Assembly (NCBI RefSeq): GCF_900496995.4
Contig: NC_044006.1
Coordinates: 44,310,120 to 44,374,119, forward strand
Direction of reading: 5' to 3'
DNA from: Aquila chrysaetos chrysaetos
Taxonomy: Eukaryota > Chordata > Aves > Accipitriformes > Accipitridae
Length of the DNA: 64,000 bases
Shown here piece after piece: positions 1 to 12,940 of the stretch. Position numbers and translations under genes: made by a program. The notes under the pieces are model-generated. The model had not been told where the DNA came from. It searched no databases and saw nothing but the letters and a program-made list of their open reading frames with translations. How positions within the stretch are numbered: position 1 is the first letter of the stretch; every line of letters starts with the position of its first letter.

Positions 1-3000
1 TTCAAACTACCTCTGTATCCTATTCCCCTCATCTCCCCCCTTTCAGATACAGTAATATTAAGGGTAATGCCTAGCAACAAAATTCACATATTCATCAGCT
101 TCACATTTTTACTTTAATTTGTGTCCCTTTAGCAGCCTAAGTGACTCTAATGAAAGGGAGCAAACCTTAGCACATAAAATCTATGAAAGAAATTATAGAC
201 ACAAACAAGAAATCTGAAGAATAAAGCAACTACCATGTCAGTAAATTAGTAAGAAATTATCTGGTACATCTGAAGTAGGCTGATCACCAGAGAATGAGCA
301 TTCATTGCCCAAGCACAAACTAGATAAGGAGAAAGAATTAAAAAGAGCTTGATGATTTTCTTACATTGCACCTTATCTAATGAGAATAATGGAGAAACAC
401 CAGGTAGTACAGGCAGGACACTTCCAGCCATACACATATACAAGAAATAAAAATGGTGGATCAACTGGAGAAGCTAAATAACCATTAACCAACTCTGATG
501 GATGTCTTTTGTCAAAAAAAAATTTTAAAAGGAGTGAACTAATATTTAAAGGCTCCAATCCTGCAAGTGAGATTTACCCAGAAAGATTTCCTAAAAAACC
601 AACAAGTAGACAGTGTGATGGGTACATCTTTCTTGTGCAGTATTCCATCAGGCTATACTCTAAGAAATTGTGTTGACTATTCATGTTATTTACTTACACT
701 CAAGAACATACTGTACTATTATGCCAAGCAGTAAGGGTGAAAACGAATGCCAGCCCCATGCTTTGATGCATATTTTCCTGTATTGGGGACCATCCTTGGC
801 AGTCCCAACTGCCACAGGATGTCCCACCTGCCTCTGTGGCTCATGGCTTTGATCAGTTCAGAAAGAGCAGATATAACCACAGCTTCTAAACTGTAAGATG
901 GGCAATGTTTCCTCAGCTTGAAGCCTGCTACAAAATCATCTACTTCCAGATGCATACAGAAATTTCATCTGATTATTTCTGAAATATGTTTCAATAATTA
1001 ATAAAAAATATAATATGAAATAAACATCAGTTTTCAGCTCTACTATGTTCTGCATTCTACTAAAATCAAGACATTTTAAGGAATCTTAATTTTGGTATTT
1101 AGGAATCAAGGAACTTAAGCTCAGCAATCACTTTTGAAGATCTCAGTTAACCTTCTCATGATAATTATATTTAGAAAGCAGTTAGAGCCTTATTTTCTGG
1201 CACAAGACTGGTGAGGACTTCAGTAGGACATCTTCATGCCTCTGACCAAAATCTCCAACTCTTAGGCAAGAGATCAGTTACAGTCAGCTTAATTTTCTCT
1301 ATCTGTGCAAGTCACCTTATGATTTTTTTTTTCCTTTCATGTGTTCCTCTTGGTCTGTGCTGTGCTCTTGTTGATCTACAATGGAAGTGATGTGTTTCTT
1401 TACTGGTCCAAAAGTACATGCAAATTCTCTCTGAGTTCTCTAGGAAGCTGGGAGTGGGACTTCTACTCGGATTTTTTTAAAAGGTACTGGTTGGCTGAAC
1501 AAACAGGGTAGCTGAGTTACGGCACCATCTCCATTCCCTTGGCTTGGGAGGTTTGCCATTGTTCCCTTGTTCCTTGGACCCTCTGGCAGGCCAAACTTTG
1601 ATGTAGAATTAGGAGTTCATTTAAATGCATATTAACAACTGCAAACCTGCTTTCATGTGAAGTTCTACAAAAACTTTAATATTTACTATACTATGGGACA
1701 TTTAAACAGGCATTAATACTGTGGGAGTACTAGTTTCAACAGCAACTAATATATGTTGGTTGCTGGTATGAAAAGTTATAGTTACTGTTAAGAGGCACAC
1801 ACTGGAAGAACAACATATCAGTATACAATATTTGCAGTCTCTGAATCACTTTACAGATAGTGGTCTAGAAGTCATTTATCTTCCCATTCGCATAACTAGA
1901 ACAAGAATTCTTCATACAGATATTCTTTGCAGTAAGCTAGCAAGTTGTCTTCCCAGCCCCTATGGGCACTGCCTACCAGGCACGCAATTTGATTCTCCTC
2001 CTCACACACCATCGCCAGGTCTTGGGTATGCTCCTGTGCCGCTGGGCTGAACACAACAAAAAAGCCTCCCCAGGACGTATTTTGTTTTTAAGAGATATTA
2101 AATCAATTGCCTCTTCTGAACATTCTGCACTCCCACTAAAATCAATGACAGCTGAAAGCAGTTAGCAATTCCAAGGACTACGCTCTTAGCAACTTGCTAA
2201 ATACCCCTGTTATCTTTCGCTTGGACAGCATTATTTTTTAGTTTCAAAGAAGCCAATATTCACTCAAAAGTCACTTTCTTTCTCTCTTTGGTCTAAATCT
2301 CCTTTCCAGAGGAGAATTCTCCTTATTAGCATTTATTTATTTTTTAGAGCTAGTAGTTAGAATATCCTTCTTATTGGAAGTCTTATGATAGGCCTATTAG
2401 TCCGCAATTACTGTTAACTTACAACATATGTTCAACTATTTATCATGCAAACAGCCTGCCTTTACAGTAGGTGTCCATTTGATTTCTCTACTTATGTACA
2501 TCTACAAGTTTCTTTTCTGTTTTCTTAGCTAATCAGCAGGAATATCACTTAGAATCTGCCCCTTTGGGTCAAGAACCGATTTTTGCTGAAAGTTAAGCTT
2601 GCTGTGAAACCTGCTAGGTCTTACAAGAGAAAGTAAGCACACAATTATGCTGAATTCAATCAAATTCCCCTGGGCTGATCCTGCAAGACATCTACATCAT
2701 TTTGAATCAGATTTTACAACAGCCGAACTATTACTAAAGAATAAAAATATTTGAGAAAATTTGGCACTGAGTTGATGCTCAGGTAGACCACAGGGCCTCA
2801 TCTAATCTAATAGAAATCAGATTTAATGGATGATTGGTTGTAGGTCACAGGGACCACAGTATCAGGCTCACCAGACGAGACATATTCTGTGCCTCAAAGG
2901 GATACATGTCCTAGCTGCAATCTGCTTACTAGGTGTACTGTCAATAAAATCTGTGGCTGAACAGACAGCCTTTAAGCAGGGGCCACCTTTAAGTGGTACA

Positions 3001-6000
3001 GGACTTCCATGCTACTGAGGTAGCTCTAAGAATAATTTTGCCTCAGAGAAGCAGAGTATTTCATTCATCCTTTGTATCTCAAGGGGACGTGCAGGACACA
3101 CTAGGTGTGTCTTCATAGCTCCTGACAATGCTGATGTTCTTGCCCTTTTTGCAATAGGCTGAGCTCAAAGTCATATTTGCTGAAAGTCCTCAAGACTTGA
3201 GCTGTAGCTTGTCCCTACACTGAGGAAGGTGTCCCAGTGGGTCTCTATATGTAAAGTCAGAATTAGGGACTGCAGTAGACTCTATGTCTCACCATTCAGC
3301 CCACACAGCTGCACTCTTCCTAGAAAACCCACGGTTTCCTTTAACGCAGCTGCAACAGCCCTAAGGCAGTGAAGGAAAACATTAGCTCTCTTTCCTCATG
3401 GTGGGAGCAAGCAAAGGTTTTAAGAAAGAGCTGTAACACCCTAAAGACTGGTATCTTACTATTGTTGGTTTGCCAGTTGGATGCCATCACTGAGAAAGAC
3501 CTGTTAAAACTGTGCTGCAGCTACGCAACTGGTGTGTATACAAAAAAACTCCACAACAAATTTCCCCCCTCCTATTTAGTTTTTTCTCTTTTTTTTTTTA
3601 AGAATTACAGTAATTACATTAAATTTTATTAAGCACTGTCCTTTAAATCATCTTTAGTGCTTGTCTCCAGATCCAGGGAGAATGCATATTTCATTATCTT
3701 AATATTAATCTAATCCTTAAATTAAAAAAATACAGTAAGCAAGCTTGCTAACAAATGATTCTCATCAGAGACAGTGTCACCAAACAATATTTTTGTCTGA
3801 GAGGCAGTTCATGTTTTTCCATGTACTCACACATTATTGCCAAACTGAATTGTCCCTTACTGGCTGGTAGGCTCAGAAATGTTATCCGTTCTCCTAGACA
3901 GTCCCACCCAAAATGAGAATTCAGGCCCATCACTGGTATATCTAGGAGTGACATAGAGTTAAAGGCTGGAAGTTCATGTGACAGATGTGTGGCCTATTCC
4001 TCTCATCCCACTGAATTTGTATTGTTGGAGTCTTCAATTTCATAGCATGCCTTTGTAGCTCATTCGTCTTCATTGCTGCCATGGTATATATCAGTTGGCA
4101 GGGGCTGGATGGGAAACAAGGGGTTGGTAACAAGCTAAAGAAAAATTTCAGTAACAGCTTTCTCAGCTGGGTGCATGTCTCAATTCTTCAATACATTTTT
4201 GTGAACGTAAGGACAAAGTGAGGAGCTCAGCAGACTGGAGAGCAGCAAGGTCACAGGCCTTGACACAACACACAGTCATGCAAAATATATAAGGCAACTA
4301 AGATTTGGACAGGAAGTCAGGGGTGCAAGAGAGGCATAAAAAAAGCTATGAACATCTATTATTTTTGTAGCCCAGAGGAGGAGATACCTGGGTGCTGGAC
4401 AGATAGAACTGGTTGTTGGCATCTGTTGCCACTTAACAGCACTGCTGGTCAACTTCAGCCCAGGCACGCTCAACTGCTGGACCATGAGCTCTTTGTTGTC
4501 CAATAGGTAAACTCTTCCTCACCACTCCTGCAGCTTCATTTCTTGAGTCTGTTTCCTTTCTCAGAGCTCTGTGTTTCCCCACATGGTAATACCATTCCTA
4601 TTCTTTGACTTTCTCTTGGCTTTCTATTTCAATTCTATGCAAAGCTCCACCAATAAAATTCATAGCTCCTGCATGTTCAATCAGTCCCATCAAAAACCTT
4701 CTCACTGTTCCAGAGAAGAAAATAAAATGCAGATTGACTCTGTCCCATAAAACAGAATTTTGTATGGTGCACAGTCCTTGTTAAGTGAAGGGAGCAACAA
4801 TAAACTTGCCCAAGAGACTATCCCTCTGTTGCAGCTCATGCACTTCTGTGGCTGGCGTGAACCTTGCACATCAGCTTCTCCTGTTTAAAACATTTCACTT
4901 CATAAAATAGTTTGGCATTTCTACTTATTCCAAAAGCTAGCTCACCCATCAGCTTCAGCAAGGCCAATGATTGCTCACAGGTCAAACAGCCTCCAGGTAT
5001 TACAAAAATATCATTGCTGGTTGCATTAATAATCAGTCTATCCTTGTGTAGGAGAGATGAATTCCCTTTTAAAATAACTTTGATATGAGTTGTTTGATTG
5101 AAGGGGGTTTATAGAGCAAGACATAGGTATGTTTCCAAAGAGAAGAGAACAAATCATATGTGACAGATGTCAGTCATGTTACTTAATGTACTACTGGAAA
5201 CACACTTGAATGCTACACGATAATAGTTTTATAAAGACATCTAGAAGAATACTGAGCAGAGCATGTGTAATGGACTCAGACAACCATTCAAATAGATGCA
5301 ATTAGTAATCAGGGTTGTAAAGTAAGCCTTTGGGACAACATGGCTTATCATCTGGAGGGTAAGGACATACATCTTCTAGTTACTTATCTTTATTTCCTGC
5401 TTGTGTGTCAAGCAGTTTGTTTTGGGGGAAAGCTTGTGAGAATGCTGACAAACTTGGGACAACCTAACAGGCCCTACAGTCAGGCATCCCCCAATAGCAG
5501 TGCAGAGAGGTAGACAACAAATGTAAGACAAGACCTAGAATTATTTCCTTTGTACCTGACCATATCCTCAGTTTTATTTTGTGGAACTTCTGTCACCAGA
5601 GCCGCATGTCTTATTCATTTCTCCACCATGCCGGGTATAATCCACCAAAACCAGGCTTTGCTCATTTTAAATCAACCTTGCTTCACCCAGAAAGTCATTC
5701 CCGTCTCTCTTCCTCTACCATCATACTCATCCCACAGCACACAAAATGTTGAACAGTGAAGCAAATGGTAGTTAGTGCTTTCTGAGCTGGCAGAGGAAAG
5801 ACCACAGTGGTACAAATACCTGTCTTTACACATAATATGGCACTGTCAATGATATAGAGGGAGAGGACATAGCAGCTGCTTGCCAGAGGGAACCAATTTC
5901 TGGAAAAGGCAAAAGTAAACCAGACAACATCTCACATCACCTTCTGTGAATGGGAACATTTGCAGGTTGCCAACCTCTAGATCTATTTTAATCACTTGAG

Positions 6001-9000
6001 GCTTTGAATGGATATTTGATTCTTTTTTGGACAGACATCTAATTAAACTAGTACTGAAATGTATTTGGTCAATTAGGGAGAAATTTAAGACAGATACTAA
6101 GACCTGTTTATCTGATGTTTTTACTCCTAGCGATTGTACAGATCTATTATGGCTCTTCAGAGAAAGCAGAAGCAAGAAATGCAGTATCAGTTTATCAGCA
6201 GAGATACCAGCAGTGCTCAGATAAAGTCCTTGTGTCCAACAGTCTATACACACCCACACTCTCTCTTGTAATGACTTTTGCAAGTTGAATTCATGCAAAA
6301 GCTTTATTCTCAGGCTGCATGACTAACACACTAACCACACAGGATAACTGCTTCTTTTACTTCGGATGTGTATGAGGAAAAAAAATGAGATTGCCAAATT
6401 TGCTCTCCATTTTCCAGACAACACTTTTTTGTCTGATTCGCTGAAAGGCTTCAGGCTGTCAAATATAAAATGAAAGAAGTACTCCTTCTACTTCCATTAA
6501 AAATTCTTAACCAAAGACAAAAGCATTAAGGCAGAGCATAGCTAGCTGTTCGTTAAGTGCTTAACAAAATAGTATTAAAAAATTAATGTCCATGTGGAAT
6601 TCTTATTACAGCCACAAGCTGAAGCACTGTTTGCTATTGATATGCTTCCCATAACAAGATTGTAAAAAACCAAAAACTTAAATCTCAGCAGGTGCTAGAA
6701 CAGACAGCATAGTGTGCCTGAATTATGATCTAGGCTGCAGGTACTAGAAGAGACCTGCTGGACCACTGGCTTCAGTCATAGTAAATCATCTTACAGCATT
6801 ATTTTCCATAAACATCTCGGAGGTATTTAAGTACAATTACATCACAGTAAACTCCTCTTTTCTCGTCACGCAGAGTGTGAATGTAACTCACAGGGTGAAC
6901 CTTCTCCACGGGCTGTGTAGTGAATGAAGTTGTTGTCAATCAGAGTCTTGCCTCACATGTTGAAGAAGCTGGAAAAGGCATACTGGAGAGCCCAAAGAGT
7001 GCAGGAAGAACAAGGGCAGAGTCACGGTTAAGAAAGTTACTGCTGAAGAACAGCATTTTTTCTGTGATGTTGTTCAAGTTTCAGAAACCAACATCACCTT
7101 TTGGACAATGTCTGGAGAACCTGAGAATTAGTTCCATTTATTAGCCTTTGTTATGCCAGCTACAAAACACAGTTCTACAGCTGTAAAGTTGCATGTGTCT
7201 TTGGGATTTCCTGCTCTCCACAGGCTGTATTTCACCAAACACTAAATTTGTGTAGCACTAGTGGAATTTTACTGCCCAGCAGCCATAAAGTGTTTAATTG
7301 CATGTGCAGTTTCACACACACAAACTCCAGCAAAGTTATGAATATCTATCATTTTAAAAATTAAATTATTTGAAAATCCAGATAAAATTGATGATCCCTG
7401 CTACTTCTAATAAGTTAAATTCCACTAGGTTTCATAGACATGATTTCCATTCCTTTCCACCAGTACACACTGCTCTGTCTTTCCCTAGTGTCAACAAAAT
7501 ATAGCAACAGCAAGATAAAGAGAAAACTTGGCAAGTTTCTTGGTTCTGCTGCATTTTCAGAAGACTTGTTATATGTATTTGCTACAGGTTCACTGCCCAG
7601 AATGGAAGGTCTTCATTCATGAGATGTAAGAGGTCTTCCCCCTCCCGCCAATTTAGGATCCCCTTCCCAAGCCCACTGAAATTAATAGAACAAGCCCTGT
7701 TGTTTTTAAATAGGCTTTGAGTAGGGGGTCTCGCTGCTTGTTTATTGGCTGGGTTTATTCTGTTTCTCTTTGCTGTATTCCTACATAACTCCTTGGAATA
7801 ATATGAGCAATGTTTACCATTTCACTGCTCTCAACATTTCCTCACGTTCTAATGCAGTGCATTTGATACAAATGCAGATATATTTTTTAGCTCCATTTAA
7901 TGTTTTCCGTCTGCATTTGAACAGACCGCTTTGTTGAGCCAGTGAATTTGGTACAACGAGGAGACAATTTGTTACCTCCTTCTGGGGTCCCCAAAGACAT
8001 CAATTAACTCAAAGCACGAGTTCTGACAGCACAAACAGGAAGAGTTAACCCCCCACAGTTATTCTTTATATTAGTCAATCCACCCTCCTCATTGCCTCCG
8101 TCCCTCTTCATTTTCCTTTCTAATGAACAGGGACAGATACCTCTTTCTACTGAGATACTTCCACTACAATGACAATTCGCTGGCTCTCCCCAGGTGATTT
8201 ACTTTTCAAGCAGTGCCCACTTATTGATCTCTTCTGTGACAAATTTCAACACATGCACAGTCCTGGCAAACATTTCTGGAGATGAATCCTTCCTGTTGTT
8301 CAAAGAGGAGGATAATTTTTATGTCATATATTTCAATAAACAGTTCCTGGTACAGAATCACTTTCAATAAACTGTGTAAGAATTCAGCTACTAAAGAGTT
8401 ATTAAGAATTACAGCTGAAACTCTTACATTTACTACCACTTAATTATACTTATAAAGTTTAATCTGCATTGATATTCCTCCAAAATTTGGCTCTGGAGAG
8501 ATCTTTTTTGTTCTTTTTTTTTTAAAAAAGGTATTGCTATCTGATTGAGTATCTAATGCCTTAGAACTATTTCAGTTCAAAAACTGACAGCAAATATGAA
8601 GACATTTTGTAGTTCACAACTAAATGGCAGATGAAAATTACTTTACAAGGAAGCCACCTGTGATAAAACATTTACCAAAAAAGGCACATTTGTTCCCTTC
8701 GTTTACATACACTAAAAGTTCTTGCCAGTTTGCTCTGACCAAGTTGCAGAAAAGAATGTCCCAGGAAGCACATTATTACAGCAGCTGTTAGGTATGATAA
8801 GTATTAGGGCCAGGTACTGAAAATACAGTTGAAAAGAAAACATTATTTAGCCTCAGAAAAACACCACCAGTCACATTTTATCTTTTTCCTTTATCGAACA
8901 GCGGCTAGTGATTTTACAGAGTCAGACACTGCGAGCCCTGGTATAGACCTCTGTGTCCACAGTGGCACTGAATGTTGCTAATCCCCAATTTCTGCTGCAA

Positions 9001-12000
9001 ATATGTAACCTGAAATACAGCCTTTTTCAAAATAGCTGATACACAGCTCTGGGTTTTTTTAATCAAGAAGAAATCTCCCACAAATTGTTCCTGAAATTTT
9101 ACTAATGGTATCAGCTCCTGCTTCTCCATGGAAACCTGAGACTCCTGATAGCCAGACCCTACTTCATGGCACCCAGCTGCCAGAATGAGAAGTATCCCTT
9201 GAATCGAATTTCAACGGGAACAAATTATACAAACTGGATGTAATATGGGTTTTTTTCACTGCTTTCTGCATTAGTGTATCTTGTGTTGCCACTGATTGAT
9301 CATAAACCATGATCCTCCTAAAACCAAAATTGTGCTTTTCCAGTAAAAAGTGTTCAAAGCTATGCCTTTTACTGCACCAGCACTCCATGTTCTTTAATTC
9401 CGTGCTTTCAAATGCTCCTTCTCATCTTACTCTTCAGTAGCATTTCCTTTTAGTGCTTGCCCCTTGCTTCAAGCCACAGGCTGACCTTCCCCATCATGCT
9501 TAGCCTCACTTAGCTCTGTAATATGTTTCTTCTTTTCTACAAGCCCCGCTGGGCTTTGTTTATCTCTCCTTCTCTCCCTCCCTTTACATATAAATTTTAA
9601 AGAAGTAATTTCAGCCAATTTAGCAAGTCTTACTCCTCAGTAAGTATGTCTTCCTCTTCTGAACAGTCCAGCTGAATCAGTAGATCATCTCACACAGCAA
9701 AGCTGAGAGAAATTTTTTCACACTAAATATATCTCCTCTGCAAAGTTAACCTAGACTTTCCCTCAGGGATGGTCCCTAAATCTGTAATTCATCCTCATGA
9801 TTAGCCAAGCAAGCAAACCACCCCACTCCCCAAAAACCCACGAATAATGTAAAAGCTATTTTCTCTATATAGCAACAAGTTTAAACTTAATCATTAACTA
9901 AAATTAAGCTCTTTCTTGAGAAGAAAAGTTAAAAATAGCTGAAATTAAAACTAGTTATGTCATGGTGGTGGTTGGGTTGGGTTTTTTTTTTAAGATTGGC
10001 TTTATTTTATTAAGATTGGGTTTTATCCTGATTTAAATTATTAAGAAACTTTACCCATTTTGAGCAGTTACCCCATATCTGCAGACCTCATCTGAAAAAT
10101 CAAAAGAATGTAACAATCTGGCAACTAGAGCAATATAAACCATGACAGATTTTTACCCCTTACCCTCCCCATTTGTATTGTAACAGTATTTGTCTTTAAA
10201 TCATTACCAACATTTTCCATTTGCATATCTGTTAATGTTTCTAGGTTACTACTCATAGAGTATTTGACTGGAAGGTACGTATAAAGCTGGCTACATATTG
10301 GGTAAATTTTGGGCAACATCTGCTTTTATTCAAAGCAAAAAACTAGCTTAGGGTTTTGGTTCAAAGCTTCGTTTTCATTTTGATTCTTAATACCTAATCT
10401 TAAGAGTGACCTGAAACTTCAAGTCACTTCAATTTGAAGAACTTCAATTTGAAGTCTTCAAATATAGCATTCCTTAAGTTCATAAAATTAAAACTTTTTA
10501 CAGCTTAAGGGAAACTTGCACAAATCTCCCAGCCTGTGTAATAGAGCCATTCAGTTTCTATTGCCATGCAGGGCTATTTAAGGAGAAAGGCAATCAGGAG
10601 GCTTTCAAAAGACCAAAGGTTTCTGCTCAGTGTGTGCCACAATGGGAACAGAAAGTAAAAGTGGAGCTGCACTTTCTCCCAAACCTATTTTACAGTCTAA
10701 GCCTCTGCGTGCGACACGTGTCCTTTTGCAACACCCCTTGTCTTTACAGCCTGCAAATGGCAGTGGGCCTCAGCTCCCTCCAAATTTCACATTTTCCACT
10801 GAACCAAGTGGTAAAATTTCCAAGCCGGTGCCAGCATCCATTCAAACATGCTGACATCCCTGTCCAGAAACACACACGCCAACCTACCCAAGCCATTCGT
10901 AAGCAACCACAGGCAACAATCACAGTGAGTAATAGTCACTGAAGTAATTAAGGAAAGCAGGTGAAAAGCACTCAGAGGGGGAATTGCGTACATTTGAATG
11001 TGATTGGTTCTCAAGAAATCCAGTTTGGACACATCTGTGTTTGAACTTTACATGACCTCTGTGGTCTATATCCCTTAGGTGGGAAGGTTCAAGAAGAGAT
11101 GGAGAGATCGTACTTCCTTCTTCCTCTCACTCCAGGAGCGACGCATGATTAATTTCTCTGGTGTTTCATCTTCAGTATTTCTGACCTCTACTGCAACTAA
11201 ATACTGGAAGAATTCAGCAAGTTTTACTGAACTTAAAAAAGTTTAATATTTGGATATAGGTTCAGGAGGATTCTGTGTTTATCCAGACCTGATTCCCTCC
11301 TCTGAAATGTACACAAACACTCTGACAGTGCACATACAGCCAGGTAAGCTTTGCATTCCAACAATCAAAACAAATCACAGCTAAGGAGCTGAGGGAAACT
11401 TGCCATGGAGTGTCCTATGTAAATGAAGCAAACATTTTATACATTCTCTCTCCCTCATCATTTAAACAAAATTATGTTTGGGGGTGAAAAACATCCACAC
11501 GTCAAACCTTAACAGGCTATAAGAGCACTTCCCAGCAGCTGAGATATGTAACACTAACGAGAATGTGGATGAACAGGAGCAGCACCGCAGTGGCTTTCCC
11601 CACCACCTCACGCTGGCAGACATCCCCCCGGACCTGCAGTTCAGCTTGTGCCGACAAGAAAAGCAGAGGAAGGGACCAGCGGCAGTGCTGTGGGAGAGAG
11701 GCAACAATATAGGAATGGGGAGAGAGTGGGAGGGTGATGGCAAAGGCCCAAGGGATGGTGGGAGTGGGAATGGAAATGGAAATGAGGGAGAGAAGAAAGC
11801 AATAGACAGGAGGTCCACATAAAGCAGGTTGTGAATTACAGGGCTATGCATGGTAAGCCATCTGTCGCTTCTCAGGCAAGGATACTTTTTTGGTAGTGAG
11901 ACGCATAATACTTGGCTGTACTTTTGTTTCCATAGTAGGCATTCCCTTACTCCAAGAGTGACCAAATTTCAGATGGGACAAGGCACACTGCCTTTAAAGA

Positions 12001-12550
12001 TGCATGGGAGGGCCATATGCTTTGATCAAAGCCATCTACGCTACCAAAATCACAAAGAAGATGTCAAATCACATCACAAGACATGCAAACTGCCTGTCAC
12101 AGTCCAGTCAGCACATTTGTTCGCCGTCCCTGACAGTCACAGACTCACCACATGAGTGGCCATGTCTCTGAAAAAGCAGTATCTTTTGATTTGTCAGTCT
12201 ACCTCCTTCTCCATCTAAGGGCATGTCTTTGGTAGAATCTCTATTCTTATTATCAGATATTCTACAGTGTAGATATTTGCTAAACTTTATCCTCCTTAAT
12301 TTTTTCAGCTGATGGAGCCATCTTTCCTTCCTGGTATTTGTATTACTATAGTTCAGAAGAGCCCTAGCCAAGGATAGGAATCCCACTGCTACTGATGGTC
12401 TCCAAACCCAACTGAAAAGTGAATTCCTCTGCCAAACAGCATACAGTCTAGGTATGAATGTATCCCTTTTTGGGGGAGCATTTGACTGGCCATGCAAAGA
12501 GCTCTACACTTGCTTTCTATTTTCTTTTTCTTTTTCTTTTTTTTTAAATT
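1..12550. other. Gene desert, AT-rich
   Basis: No open frame looks coding: all are shorter than 170 codons, lack recognisable domains and are unsupported by splice context. The 150-codon frame at 5846-6298 (minus) and the 167-codon frame at 11462-11965 (minus) have ordinary noncoding composition. Apart from a short duplicated ACTTCAATTTGAAG at 10426 and 10441 and scattered A/T runs, I see nothing specific. Confidence 0.7.
7840..8060. promoter_or_regulatory. Candidate conserved noncoding element
   Basis: Non-repetitive block with paired CATTTGA/GCATTTGAACAG words and ATCAATTAACTC, more complex than the surrounding desert. No coding potential. Weak call. Confidence 0.22.
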
Positions 12551-12940
12551 ATAGTAGTTTATGTTGGAAGGCACAACAGGAGGCCATCAGGTCTAATCAC
12601 TGCTCAAAGCAGGCCTAACTTCAAAGCTAGATCAGGTTTCCTAGGGGCTCATCCAGCTGAGTTTTTAATATCTCCAAGGATGGAGATTGCACAGCCTTTC
12701 TGGGCAACCTGTTCCAGTACTACATCAACCTCCTTATAAAGAATACCCATTCTTCAGAGGAATTTCCCTTGTTTCAACTTGGGCCCACTGCCCCTTGTTC
12801 TGCTGTGCACCTACAAGAAGAGTCTGGCTTCATCTTCTCTATAACAGAGATGAAGACAGAAAATGGATCTCTCTTCAACCATCTCTTCTCCAGGCTGAAG
12901 AAACCCAGCTCTCTCAGCTTCTTCTCATATGTCATCTGCT
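12551..12940 (-). mobile_element. CR1 LINE 3' fragment
   Basis: Reads as the reverse complement of an avian CR1 3' end: GTTGGAAGGCACAACAGGAGGCCATCAGGTC, then GGGCAACCTGTTCCAGTAC, CCACTGCCCCTTGT and TCTCCAGGCTGAAGAAACCCAGCTCTCTCAGC in that order. It is 5'-truncated, as is usual for CR1, and clearly diverged. Open frames of up to 123 codons here are repeat-derived and not genes. Confidence 0.8.

Noticed and set aside
5846..6298. 150-codon minus-strand frame
   Set aside because: No recognisable domain, ordinary AT-rich composition and no splice or promoter context; length is within chance for 64 kb.
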